A stretch of DNA of 64,000 bases. Source: Planctobacterium sp965279005 (GTDB lineage: Bacteria > Pseudomonadota > Gammaproteobacteria > Enterobacterales > Alteromonadaceae). Shown in pieces: positions 26,501 through 33,962 of this stretch. A program made the position numbers and the translations under genes. The notes beneath the pieces are model-generated. The model was given only the letters and a program-made list of their open reading frames with translations. It did no database searches and had not been told where the DNA came from. The DNA lies in the NCBI GenBank assembly GCA_965279005.1, contig CBDIHK010000029.1:434001-498000 (forward strand), read 5' to 3'. The stretch's first letter is position 1; the number at the start of each line of letters is the position of its first letter.

Positions 26501-26824
26501 AACCTGATCAGTAACTCCATCATCCACGGCTTTGCTGGAACTCAAAATGGCAGTATCCATATTGATGTGGAGGCCAAGGGCAAGCAACTGCTAATCCAGT
26601 ATCGGGACAATGGCGTTGGCATGACCGATGAAGTCAAGAAAAAAGCCTTTGAGCCGTTTTTTACCACCAAGCTTGGTGTCGGTGGATCAGGGCTGGGCAT
26701 GCACCTGGTTTACAACTATGTCTCACAGGTGCTAGGCGGAAAAATCCGCATTGAAAGCTCACCAGGCAATGGCTTTCAATGCAAGATGCAGATCCCACTT
26801 GTCGCACCATCCAAAGACAGTTAG
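23522..26824 (+). CDS. Propeller-type sensor histidine kinase (no receiver domain)
   Basis: 1100 residues. After a signal/TM segment (IALLCMFSLLFALPTLS) come about 650 residues of Reg_prop beta-propeller repeats (DKDGYLWIATAAGVVRHDG, DGRIWVGTNSSGLW, GDIWVGANPGQLYRF). Then follow a Y_Y_Y domain (YRYQLIGFDKDWVAVDATRR), one membrane helix near residue 805, a coiled linker, HisKA (VAGVSHEINTPMGIAL) and HATPase (NLISNSIIHGF, RDNGVGM, GSGLGMHL). It lacks the receiver and AraC domains of Bacteroidetes hybrid versions, so its output needs a separate response regulator, not seen next to it. GTG 23522 is the longest start; ATG 23555 is equally plausible. Likely senses periplasmic ligands. Confidence 0.88.
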   Translation: MENCMHFFDPLMKSKGKWGKSPNIALLCMFSLLFALPTLSQMQFEQIGNTTTIPDNVVTDIAQDKDGYLWIATAAGVVRHDGYRFKLFRHKALDASSLGGNFVRNVNVFDNGSIWFSTESGGVSIYHPDTGEFTQLFDQQALLRTPALSSVSQVVEGVNNQVWLATSAGVYRVTRAGKVLNHYSTDSGLPHNSVRALLRDRRGDIYAGSRAGLAQYFAQDDTFNLVAPTVVDPRSLSVRSLFESKDGRIWVGTNSSGLWVYQPQSKQLQPTMPNQPESYKGNTVYDVFQFNNDEIWAARFGGIDRLAADSGKWLSRIIHDPSDSFSLANNDIRTMLKDDSGVIWIGGYGSGVQRVLNNVDWLKTLRFSLLRENALTEPNVSSVLALSNGLIWAGTRGGGINIVDPALGVIGGHFPEVGTQGKLQAGWITTMAEFANGDIWVGANPGQLYRFDKQSQTFFLYGQEQGLPRGNIRVLRPSGRGGLWIGSNSGLVYWDNNRDQFTSYRLQDGQPMTDGINALHEDEAGRLLVATGSAGLYQVDAGSQHLLAVEGQNENGEPLNTLSIVGMLKDSAGRLWLDSPAGLYLAEFDSSGRATLENHSKKQGFGGRPMGANLLEDQLGRIWTPTYVYDPDIPKMTPLQPADGVDIGTSWFRSYTKTADGLLLFGGSRGLLIMDPSNYSPWDYMPPVVISELRIDGKEANAGLLAKDGLTLTPKQRSFTFEFAALDMSAPEKNQYRYQLIGFDKDWVAVDATRRIASYSNLWPGEYTFNVTASNRTGQWSNQQLTFKVTVEAAYWQTYWFAAVCIVLIASIAYLGFRLRTSWIKAKARELEKLVNERTQELKKAQQDFIEQEKMASLGSLVAGVSHEINTPMGIALTAATALSDDCRSLETKVNENRLKRSELEKHLEKARSSNKIILSSLERACDLMTSFKQVAVDQTSEQRRKIVIKTLLQDIERSLHSLYAKRGHQLHINCPPDVTLDSYPGAIFQVFTNLISNSIIHGFAGTQNGSIHIDVEAKGKQLLIQYRDNGVGMTDEVKKKAFEPFFTTKLGVGGSGLGMHLVYNYVSQVLGGKIRIESSPGNGFQCKMQIPLVAPSKDS

Positions 26825-29800
26825 TCAGTCAATTGCACAATATTGTTCGTCCTATCGCTATCCAGCAGCAACAGCCGTGGATCCGCTTCAATGGCAAATG
26901 GTTTTTGAACCAATTGCCAATCAAGGCAAACAGAGCCAGTTTCTGATGAAAAGTGCAGTAACTTAGTTTCTATAACTATTCCATCAGCAGCCAATGCGGC
27001 TAATTCAACCTGGTTTGGCTTACCTTTGTGATCGCGAAGGCATACCTTCGTTTTATAGTATTGGCCTTGCTGGCTAACCTGGACTGGGCCGAACCCAATA
27101 TCATGCACCTGTATTTGCTTAAACCAGCGGTCAATAAGTTGCTGTTGCTGGTCGTTGGCGCCCTGGTTTAAATACCGGATCAAATCTAACGTCGTGGCAG
27201 GCGGTGCTGGATAAGCATGGTTTACCACAAGTTTGGCCAAGGCGCGGTTAATATGGCTAACGCCCAGTTGTTGCGCCAATGAGTGCATGGCGGCAGCACC
27301 TTTGGAATAAACCAGGTAACTGTCATCTGCACGGTATAGGGGGACTTCTTCATTAGCAGCACGGCCGCGACCGGAAAAATAGCGTTGCTGTTCATAGGCG
27401 ATTAGCCGGTGTACATAGTCATTGCCATATTTTTGTGCCAACAATACAGTTTCAGTGTATTTAGCTAAGGTCTCGACCAATACCCCTTCACCTTCAGTTG
27501 CGGCGCCATTTAATCCGTGCCCCCACCATTGGTGTGCCACTTCGTGCACCGTACGCCGGTATAGATGGTCGAAACCCTGATCATTGCTCAAGTCCACATG
27601 AAATCCGACGTCCTCGCCGATAAAAATAGTTTGCGGCAGCGCATAGCCAGTACTGGGGAATACCTTAGTGACCGGCACAAGCCTTAAATTCTGGCTGTTG
27701 ATTAAACCAAAATGTTTGTTGCCATAGCCAATGGCATCGCGTATTGCCTGCATGTGCAGCTGTGCATAGTCCTGTTTTCCTTTGGGATAAAATACCTGGG
27801 CAGTTACCCCTTCTATTTGCTCTTCGAGGTAAGGCAGATCGGTGGAAATAATATGGCCTAGGTTCCTAATGGCCCCTTGGGTTTGGTAACGGAATGCTGG
27901 CCTACCGGCATCGTCCCATTGTGCGACCAACTTACCAGGCGCAAATGCAGTGTGCCCTGGCTGGGTCACTATGGTGGTATCCCAGGTTGCCCAGTCATAA
28001 TGGACGGACATATCCCCTTGATAGCGGGCTATATCCTGCTCCAATGTCGAACTGGATTTAGCAGGCAAGCCAAAACGTTCACGCAGGTTATCGCCTTTAA
28101 GCTCATAGTTTTTTTGGTAACCAAACCAAGGCAGGTAGCGCAGCATTCGCACATAGGCATATTGACCTGTGATCATCTTATCCGAGGCGATACCCAGATA
28201 ACTATTTTGCTGGTACTGGACATGATAGGTTAAGGTCGTGCCCGCACCGGGTTGGATAGGCCTATCAAACTGGTAGCTGTGTACCTGGAACCTGGGGTCA
28301 AATGTAACCAGCTCGCCATTTTCAAGTTTAATATTTTCAAAATGGAATGGCTCTGGGGTGGAAAAAACCAGGCGAGATACGGCTTGTTGGCTCCGGTTTA
28401 TTAGCTGGATTTCTGCTTTAATCGACAATCTCCGCTGCTTCGGGAAAAGTTCAACCTCTAATTTCACCTGATCCGGTTTAAGGTTGGCATCTTGCTTCAG
28501 GTAGCTATATTGACGCTCATAATCGGCGCGCCATTGCAGCCTCTCGCTGCTAGCTTGGTAATCGCCCGCATAATGGCTTTGCCAGGCAATATTAACGCTA
28601 GCCAGGGCAATGCCAGCAATAGAGCCCGCCACAGCTAATTTATGCCGCCAATGCGCCCTTGCAAAGCCGAGTGTAGGTGCACAAGCCTCCTCCCCCCGCC
28701 TTAAGTGGGCTAGGCAATACACTACAAGCAACAAGGCAACAGAACTACGCAGCAGAAAGGTACCCCAAAACGCCTCCAGTTCCCCAGCATAGCCGATTAT
28801 TTCTGAATAACTCAGCACAGGTATGCGCCCCAGGGTCCAAAGTGGGTGCTCTAATCCCAATGACAAAAACCATCGGGAACCAGTGGCAACAAAAAATGCG
28901 GCAGTCACCACCAAGGCGAGGTATTTGTTGGGCAGTAGGCTATGCAATGCGACGCAAACCGCGCCTAAACACATCATAGGCAAGCCAACATAAATGTAGA
29001 GCCACAGGTATGGGATCAGCTCAATCTGCCCACCAAACAAGCTTTGCAGGAGCACTGATACCAATATGGCTAAACTGATAAAAAACAGCGGCAAAAGCAG
29101 GACAGCCAGCAACCTTCCTAAATACTGTTGGCGATTAGTAATGGGACTACTATCAACTAATGGGTCGAATTGGCATTGCCTATCGCGCCAGCAAATTTCA
29201 GCGGCCAGCAACAATAAAAATAAAGCGCCAAAGGTTGGCAATACATCGGCAATATAGCGGTTGATAGTGACCATGGTAGATGGGATAGCACTGGTACCTA
29301 AGTTTTCCAGGTACAGATAGCCAAAATAGATTTCACTGGCGGTAACGAACACCAGGAACCCAGATAAAGCCAAAAAGAACTTGGTTTTGAAGGTCAGCCG
29401 AATGGCCATCGCAGCCACCACCCAGGCAGGGGATTGGGGTACAAGCAACGGCACCTTGAAACCGAATGGCCGCAAAAGCCTAGAGAGCCGTGCTTTCTGC
29501 ATGCGCAACCAGCTTGCCCCCGTACTTTGCCTGCCACTGTTTAACTGGAAGTGGTTGGCGTGGCGCCAGATAGCCAGATAGGCAATGACGATACCTAATG
29601 TACAAACCGCAACACGGTTGGCTAACAGTTCTGGCATGACCGTAGGTAACTGCTGGTTTTTTTCCACAGGCGACCAGCTTGCCACCTGATGGAAGAAGGC
29701 ACTCAAACCGAAGGGATCCATGGCTGAATACCAAATCAGCATTGCAGGGTCTGGCGCAATCCTGGTGGCCATGAGCGGTGATCCGGATAGCATTAAGAAG

Positions 29801-30345
29801 AACTGGTAGCCAACAAACAGGGCAATGGCGGCCAAATAGGCATAGATAGCTTGTTTCGAGCAAAGTGCTACCACATACAGCAAGCTAGCAACCAAAACGA
29901 GATTGGGCACAACCAAAACCACCAGGCTCCAAGCAATACTGGCCGCTGCCTGCATAGTGACACCCTGGCCTGACCCGGCAAGGCCCGCCAACATGCCAAG
30001 GCCAAAGCTGAAGAACAGGCAGCAACACAATAGCACTAAGGCAATAAGCCGGATGCTTACAAAAGATTTGGGATTGGCACTGGCGGCATAAACCAGGGAT
30101 GACATATTGTGCTCAAAATCCCGCACCGACGCCCTAGCGACAAAAACCGCTACCAATGCCGGCAGCATCAACAACTGGATGGCAAAGGTTTTAATCAAAA
30201 AATAGACACCGCCAATATCTATATCGGTGTCGGGGGTTTGCCTGTTAAGCAAGAAACAACCAAAGGCGAAACTAAGAAATAAAGCAGCTATGTAGCTATA
30301 GTGGCGGCCTTGTAACCTCAATTCGGAAAACAATAAGCTAGTCAT
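26821..30345 (-). CDS. ABC-2 type permease fused to M1 aminopeptidase
   Basis: About 1174 residues from ATG 30343-30345, with GGGGAG six bases upstream; the frame overlaps the ATPase gene by 8 bases. The first about 600 residues hold two blocks of six membrane helices typical of ABC-2 permeases (R-D-F-E-H-N-M-S-S-L-V-Y-A). The C-terminal about 550 residues are an M1-type peptidase: HEVAHQWWGHGLNG, followed by VETLAKYTE, whose Glu supplies the third zinc ligand (HExxH with the Glu 20 residues after the second His, as in other fused members). Together with the ATPase it forms an export/processing system of unknown substrate, known from Alteromonadales and Bacteroidetes. It ends by overlapping the kinase stop by 4 bases. 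Confidence 0.88.
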   Translation of the reverse strand: MTSLLFSELRLQGRHYSYIAALFLSFAFGCFLLNRQTPDTDIDIGGVYFLIKTFAIQLLMLPALVAVFVARASVRDFEHNMSSLVYAASANPKSFVSIRLIALVLLCCCLFFSFGLGMLAGLAGSGQGVTMQAAASIAWSLVVLVVPNLVLVASLLYVVALCSKQAIYAYLAAIALFVGYQFFLMLSGSPLMATRIAPDPAMLIWYSAMDPFGLSAFFHQVASWSPVEKNQQLPTVMPELLANRVAVCTLGIVIAYLAIWRHANHFQLNSGRQSTGASWLRMQKARLSRLLRPFGFKVPLLVPQSPAWVVAAMAIRLTFKTKFFLALSGFLVFVTASEIYFGYLYLENLGTSAIPSTMVTINRYIADVLPTFGALFLLLLAAEICWRDRQCQFDPLVDSSPITNRQQYLGRLLAVLLLPLFFISLAILVSVLLQSLFGGQIELIPYLWLYIYVGLPMMCLGAVCVALHSLLPNKYLALVVTAAFFVATGSRWFLSLGLEHPLWTLGRIPVLSYSEIIGYAGELEAFWGTFLLRSSVALLLVVYCLAHLRRGEEACAPTLGFARAHWRHKLAVAGSIAGIALASVNIAWQSHYAGDYQASSERLQWRADYERQYSYLKQDANLKPDQVKLEVELFPKQRRLSIKAEIQLINRSQQAVSRLVFSTPEPFHFENIKLENGELVTFDPRFQVHSYQFDRPIQPGAGTTLTYHVQYQQNSYLGIASDKMITGQYAYVRMLRYLPWFGYQKNYELKGDNLRERFGLPAKSSSTLEQDIARYQGDMSVHYDWATWDTTIVTQPGHTAFAPGKLVAQWDDAGRPAFRYQTQGAIRNLGHIISTDLPYLEEQIEGVTAQVFYPKGKQDYAQLHMQAIRDAIGYGNKHFGLINSQNLRLVPVTKVFPSTGYALPQTIFIGEDVGFHVDLSNDQGFDHLYRRTVHEVAHQWWGHGLNGAATEGEGVLVETLAKYTETVLLAQKYGNDYVHRLIAYEQQRYFSGRGRAANEEVPLYRADDSYLVYSKGAAAMHSLAQQLGVSHINRALAKLVVNHAYPAPPATTLDLIRYLNQGANDQQQQLIDRWFKQIQVHDIGFGPVQVSQQGQYYKTKVCLRDHKGKPNQVELAALAADGIVIETKLLHFSSETGSVCLDWQLVQKPFAIEADPRLLLLDSDRTNNIVQLTD

Positions 30346-31258
30346 GCTGCTCCCCTGTGTTGGCAACTTTGCCCTGCTTTGCACTGGTTTTCAGGGCAAC
30401 AAAATAGGCGTCTTCAAGATCGGGTTGAACCTGCACGAACCCCTTGGCAGGCAGCCCAATACTGAAAACATGGCTGGTAACCCGCCCCGCATACAGCCGT
30501 TGGCTAACCACTTTAAATTCTCGCTTTAGATCCAAGGACTGCTTTTTATCGGTTTCGATTTGCCAAATACACTGTGCCACTTCATTGATAAGCTGCTGTG
30601 GCGAGCCCTGTTTTACCACCCTGCCGGCTGATAATATTGCCATCTGGGTACAAAGGTTGCTCACATCCTCCACAATATGGGTGGACAACAGCACCACCTT
30701 GTCTGTACTGATATCCACCAGCAAATTATGGAAACGGTTGCGTTCTTCTGGATCTAAGCCAGCCGTCGGCTCATCCACAACCAATATATCTGGTTGCTTG
30801 AGCAAGGCTTGGGCTATGCCAAAGCGCTGTTTCATGCCACCAGAAAACCGGCTAACCGCTTGGTGTTTGTGCTGGTCTAGGTTGACCCGCTCCAACAAGT
30901 CATTGATTTGTAAGCGGCGCTGGCGGGTATCGTTGATGCCTTTGAGTTTGGCTAAATAATCCATAAGCTCAAAGGCAGAAACGCCTGGATAAACGTCAAA
31001 CGCTTGTGGCAAATAGCCCAAGCGGGCGCGCATAAAGCCCGGATTTTGCACTATGTCTTCCCCGTCAAACTGGATTTGCCCCGAGTCTGCCTGTTGCAGC
31101 GTCGCAATGGTGCGCATCAAGCTGGACTTACCGGCGCCATTGGGTCCCAATAAACCAAACATTCCGGGCTCCAGGTTCAAGCTAACCTGAGCCAGCGCTG
31201 TAACGCGGGTTCCTTTACCGGCGGGGTAGCTTTTACATAAATTTGAAATAGATAGCAT
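30338..31258 (-). CDS. ABC transporter ATP-binding protein
   Basis: 306 residues. Walker A GPNGAGKSSL, Q-loop GYLPQAFD, signature SRFSGGMKQRFG, Walker B DILVVDEPTAGLDP and the H-loop STHIVED are all present, so it should be an active ATPase. It belongs to the CcmA/NatA-like drug and peptide export class. It overlaps the next gene (permease-peptidase) and with it makes a two-gene operon, divergent from the LytS/LytTR pair. LytTR-type repeats at 31386-31416 lie in the shared upstream region, so regulation by that pair is likely. Confidence 0.92.
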   Translation of the reverse strand: MLSISNLCKSYPAGKGTRVTALAQVSLNLEPGMFGLLGPNGAGKSSLMRTIATLQQADSGQIQFDGEDIVQNPGFMRARLGYLPQAFDVYPGVSAFELMDYLAKLKGINDTRQRRLQINDLLERVNLDQHKHQAVSRFSGGMKQRFGIAQALLKQPDILVVDEPTAGLDPEERNRFHNLLVDISTDKVVLLSTHIVEDVSNLCTQMAILSAGRVVKQGSPQQLINEVAQCIWQIETDKKQSLDLKREFKVVSQRLYAGRVTSHVFSIGLPAKGFVQVQPDLEDAYFVALKTSAKQGKVANTGEQHD

Positions 31259-31385
31259 GGCAGATCCTTATTATTTGCATCTGCTGCCATGGTTAATTAG
31301 GCGCTTGATAATTTCGACAACACAATGATATAGGTGGCTATTTTCGTGATGAAAGTTTAAGGCATGCTAATTTTTAAAGGCATTG

Positions 31386-31416
31386 CACGTTTGTCATCAA
31401 AACCGGGACGTTGGTC
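31386..31416. promoter_or_regulatory. LytTR-type direct repeat between divergent operons
   Basis: CACGTTTGTCAT (31386-31397) and GACGTTGGTCAT (31407-31418) are direct repeats with starts 21 bases apart, two helical turns. Both fit the LytTR consensus W-M-M-GTT-N-R-K at eight of nine positions. They sit between the ABC/M1 operon (left) and the LytS/LytTR kinase-regulator pair (right). The obvious reading is a binding site for the LytTR regulator encoded at 32621-33337. Confidence 0.6.
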
Positions 31417-31491
31417 ATTTAAGTCAACACATTTGTTGTAAAAGCCTCTATTATCAAGCGTCGCTTGTAAAACAACATGGAACATTCGTGA

Positions 31492-32634
31492 ATGCAGCCT
31501 AGCAGGATACAAAGATTGAAACGCTACATGACAATGGACAACATCTTGTTGGGCATCGTGCTGCTATTGAGTAGCTTTTGGGCTGCAGTGTTCAACTCAA
31601 TCGACAACCCAATCCACAACCAACCCATCAACATTGTCATTGATGTCAAACGCAACTTGCTGCAATTCGATAGTTTTTTGCTCTATTTCGTCCAGTTCTT
31701 TGCTATCTACTTTTGCGGTTACTTGCTCTATTGGATCAACCACCACCTATTAGTGAACCGGGTCTTAGCTAAATTTGGCCTGTTCCACTACATATGGGTC
31801 GCTATTATCTTTACCCTGGTGGCGTCCCCAACCCTAAGCCAACTAGCCCTGTGGCTACCTATCAACGCATCTGAATTTACCCTGCTACCTAGCGGCAACC
31901 AAGATCCTTTTGACGAATGGAACCTGCGCATTGCCGCCATCATTATGCTGTTCAGTTTGCCGGTCATTTTGGCGTTTAAATGGCGTGAACAAGAAGCTGA
32001 GCTGGCCAACCTAAAACAGCAAAACGTGCAAGCTGAATTGAAATGGCTACAACAGCAAATTAATCCCCATTTTTTGTTCAACACCTTGAACAACCTGTAT
32101 TCCTTGACCCTTTCCAAGTCAGAAAAGGCTCCAGACTGTGTGTTGCAGCTATCTAATTTGTTGCGATTTGTGGTGTACCAGGGCGGCCAAGACCGGGTTA
32201 GCCTAAGCGACGAAATCAACTACCTATTAGACTACATCGCACTGCAACAGATCAGGGTAAGCCACAAAAGCCAGATTGACATTGAAATCGACCCGAAGCT
32301 CAAAAATACCATTCCACTGGGCATAGCCCCTCTTATGCTAGTGGTGATACTGGAAAACGCCTTTAAACATGGCATTGATAACAGCGATAAGCCATCGTGG
32401 TTGCAGGTTGCCTTGGATCTAGAGGGCAACAAACTCACACTTGACTGCAAGAATTCCATCGATACAGAAGCAATTGGCAGGCTCCAGGATAGGCAGCATG
32501 GCCTGGGTTTAGACAACCTTACCCGCCGGCTTGAGTTGGTATATAAGCAAAAGCACACATTCACTACCAAGCAAAAAGATACTGAATTTTGCGCACTGTT
32601 GAGCATAGAGTTAGACACTTATGAAAAACCTTAG
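31492..32634 (+). CDS. LytS/YehU-type sensor histidine kinase
   Basis: 380 residues: four hydrophobic helices in residues 15-165, then a coiled linker and the His_kinase (PF06580) core. QQINPHFLFNTLNNLYSLTL carries the phospho-accepting His; LMLVVILENAFKHGID is the N-box, and QHGLGLDNLTRRLELVY the glycine-rich part of the ATPase. Starts at ATG 31492. It overlaps the response regulator gene by 14 bases, so the pair is co-translated. The divergent ABC/M1 operon is the probable target. The signal is probably membrane stress or a peptide. Confidence 0.9.
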   Translation: MQPSRIQRLKRYMTMDNILLGIVLLLSSFWAAVFNSIDNPIHNQPINIVIDVKRNLLQFDSFLLYFVQFFAIYFCGYLLYWINHHLLVNRVLAKFGLFHYIWVAIIFTLVASPTLSQLALWLPINASEFTLLPSGNQDPFDEWNLRIAAIIMLFSLPVILAFKWREQEAELANLKQQNVQAELKWLQQQINPHFLFNTLNNLYSLTLSKSEKAPDCVLQLSNLLRFVVYQGGQDRVSLSDEINYLLDYIALQQIRVSHKSQIDIEIDPKLKNTIPLGIAPLMLVVILENAFKHGIDNSDKPSWLQVALDLEGNKLTLDCKNSIDTEAIGRLQDRQHGLGLDNLTRRLELVYKQKHTFTTKQKDTEFCALLSIELDTYEKP

Positions 32635-33337
32635 CGCCCTAATTATCGATGATGAACCCTTGGCACATGATGTCATCATCAATTACTGCAGCAACGTGCC
32701 TTTTATCAATGTGGTGTGGCAATGCTACTCAGCCACTGAAGCCTTGTCGTATCTGCAACAAAAGCCAGTGGATGTGCTGTTTCTCGACATCAATATGCCT
32801 ATGCTCAGCGGACTGGATTTGCTCAAAGTGCTCAAATCCAAACCCCAGGTGATCATAACCAGTGCCTACCAGGAATATGCCTTGGAAAGCTTTGAGCTAA
32901 GCGTAAGCGACTATTTGCTGAAACCCCTTGCTTTTGAACGCTTCCTGCAAGCCTGCAACAAAGTCCAACAACAATTCCAGCTATTGCAGCAAGCCAAACA
33001 GGCAAACCAAGCAACCATCCCCAAAAGGTTATTTGTCACTATTGACCGGCAGCAAGTGCAGCTAGATTTAGCCCAGGTAAGTTGCTTTGAAGCCTATGGC
33101 AACTATGTCAAAGTCTGGCGGGATGGCAAGAGCCAGTTAACCCCGAGGACGCTGGGTAGCTTTGAAAGCCAACTGCCAGAGGCAATGTTTATCAGGGTGC
33201 ATAAATCAGCCATCGTGAATCTCGGGCATATTGATTCACTCGATGGGCAAAGCATCTGGCTAAAAGACGGCAAGCAGGTAGGCATTGGCAAATCTTATCG
33301 GGCCAATGTACAAAAAGTATTGGCCAATAAAAACTAG
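32621..33337 (+). CDS. LytTR response regulator
   Basis: 238 residues. The receiver domain has IIDDEP at the N-terminus, the phospho-acceptor Asp in VLFLDINMP, the Thr/Ser in IITSAY and the Lys in LLKPL. The C-terminal about 100 residues are a LytTR DNA-binding domain (VSCFEAYGNYVKVWRDGK, FIRVHKSAIVNLGHI, VGIGKSYRANV). It starts inside the kinase gene. LytTR-like direct repeats upstream of the kinase gene suggest control of the ABC/M1 export operon and possibly of its own operon. Confidence 0.92.
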   Translation: MKNLSALIIDDEPLAHDVIINYCSNVPFINVVWQCYSATEALSYLQQKPVDVLFLDINMPMLSGLDLLKVLKSKPQVIITSAYQEYALESFELSVSDYLLKPLAFERFLQACNKVQQQFQLLQQAKQANQATIPKRLFVTIDRQQVQLDLAQVSCFEAYGNYVKVWRDGKSQLTPRTLGSFESQLPEAMFIRVHKSAIVNLGHIDSLDGQSIWLKDGKQVGIGKSYRANVQKVLANKN

Positions 33338-33369
33338 CCCAAGCAGTCCATGGGATGCGGAACCACAGA

Positions 33370-33397
33370 GCTACCAAGGGTTGCGCCCCATGGTAGC
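33370..33397. terminator. Possible bidirectional terminator
   Basis: GCTACCA (33370-33376) pairs with TGGTAGC (33391-33397), and the inner GGG and CCC can extend the stem. It lies between the convergent ends of the response regulator and the His-rich protein genes. No long T-run follows, so confidence is low. Confidence 0.35.
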
Positions 33398-33434
33398 AAT
33401 TGCCACTGAAATGTTATTGCGGTTTTAGAATCTG

Positions 33435-33791
33435 TTAATCTTTAGCTAAGATTTCCACCGGGCCATGGTTGTCGCAATGGCCATTGTGTTGGTGGTGCAA
33501 ATGGCCATCGACAATATAGTCTACATGATCACCATGTGGTACCGCCTCATGCCCACAGCCGGGACCGTGCACATGGTCAGCATCATGACCGGCGCACTCG
33601 TGGCCTTGGGTACAGGTATCTGGATTAGTGGCGTTCACTTCCAGCACGTGCTCATCGACATGGTCACCGTGTACATGGTGTAAATGTCCATCATGCACAT
33701 AGTCTACATGATCCCCATGTTTAATTGCGGTATGGCCGCAACCTGGGCCATGTTGGTGTGGATGGTTTTCGTGTTTATTGCACTCACTCAT
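33435..33791 (-). CDS. His-rich metal-binding protein with two tandem repeats
   Basis: About 118 residues from ATG 33789-33791, supported by AGGAG eight bases upstream; a longer frame is not. The protein consists of two about 40-residue repeats, each with HGPGCGH, HGDHVDY, DGHLHH and a final His/Asp segment, separated by a Cys-containing linker. Nearly a quarter of the residues are His. There is no signal peptide, so it is probably a cytoplasmic zinc or copper buffer or chaperone. It is divergent from the metal permease gene at 33963, whose own His-rich loops match this role. I know no named family for the repeat beyond similar short proteins seen next to such permeases. Confidence 0.8.
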   Translation of the reverse strand: MSECNKHENHPHQHGPGCGHTAIKHGDHVDYVHDGHLHHVHGDHVDEHVLEVNATNPDTCTQGHECAGHDADHVHGPGCGHEAVPHGDHVDYIVDGHLHHQHNGHCDNHGPVEILAKD

Positions 33792-33962
33792 TCGCTTGTC
33801 TCCTATTGCTGTGCACGCTTTGCATTTTGGGTACTGTGGGTGCACATTATTTCAACACTGCTATTGTGGCCCGGATGAATTTTGTTTTTTTGATCCAACA
33901 CAATATTAATTGCTGTGCCAGCGTGCTAGCGTTAATAAACAACCGTTGCGCCGAGCCTAGTT

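Noticed and set aside
33465..33683. Met-rich plus-strand frame opposite the His-rich gene
   Set aside because: A shadow of the CAT/CAC-rich codons on the other strand; the minus-strand gene has a proper Shine-Dalgarno and repeats.
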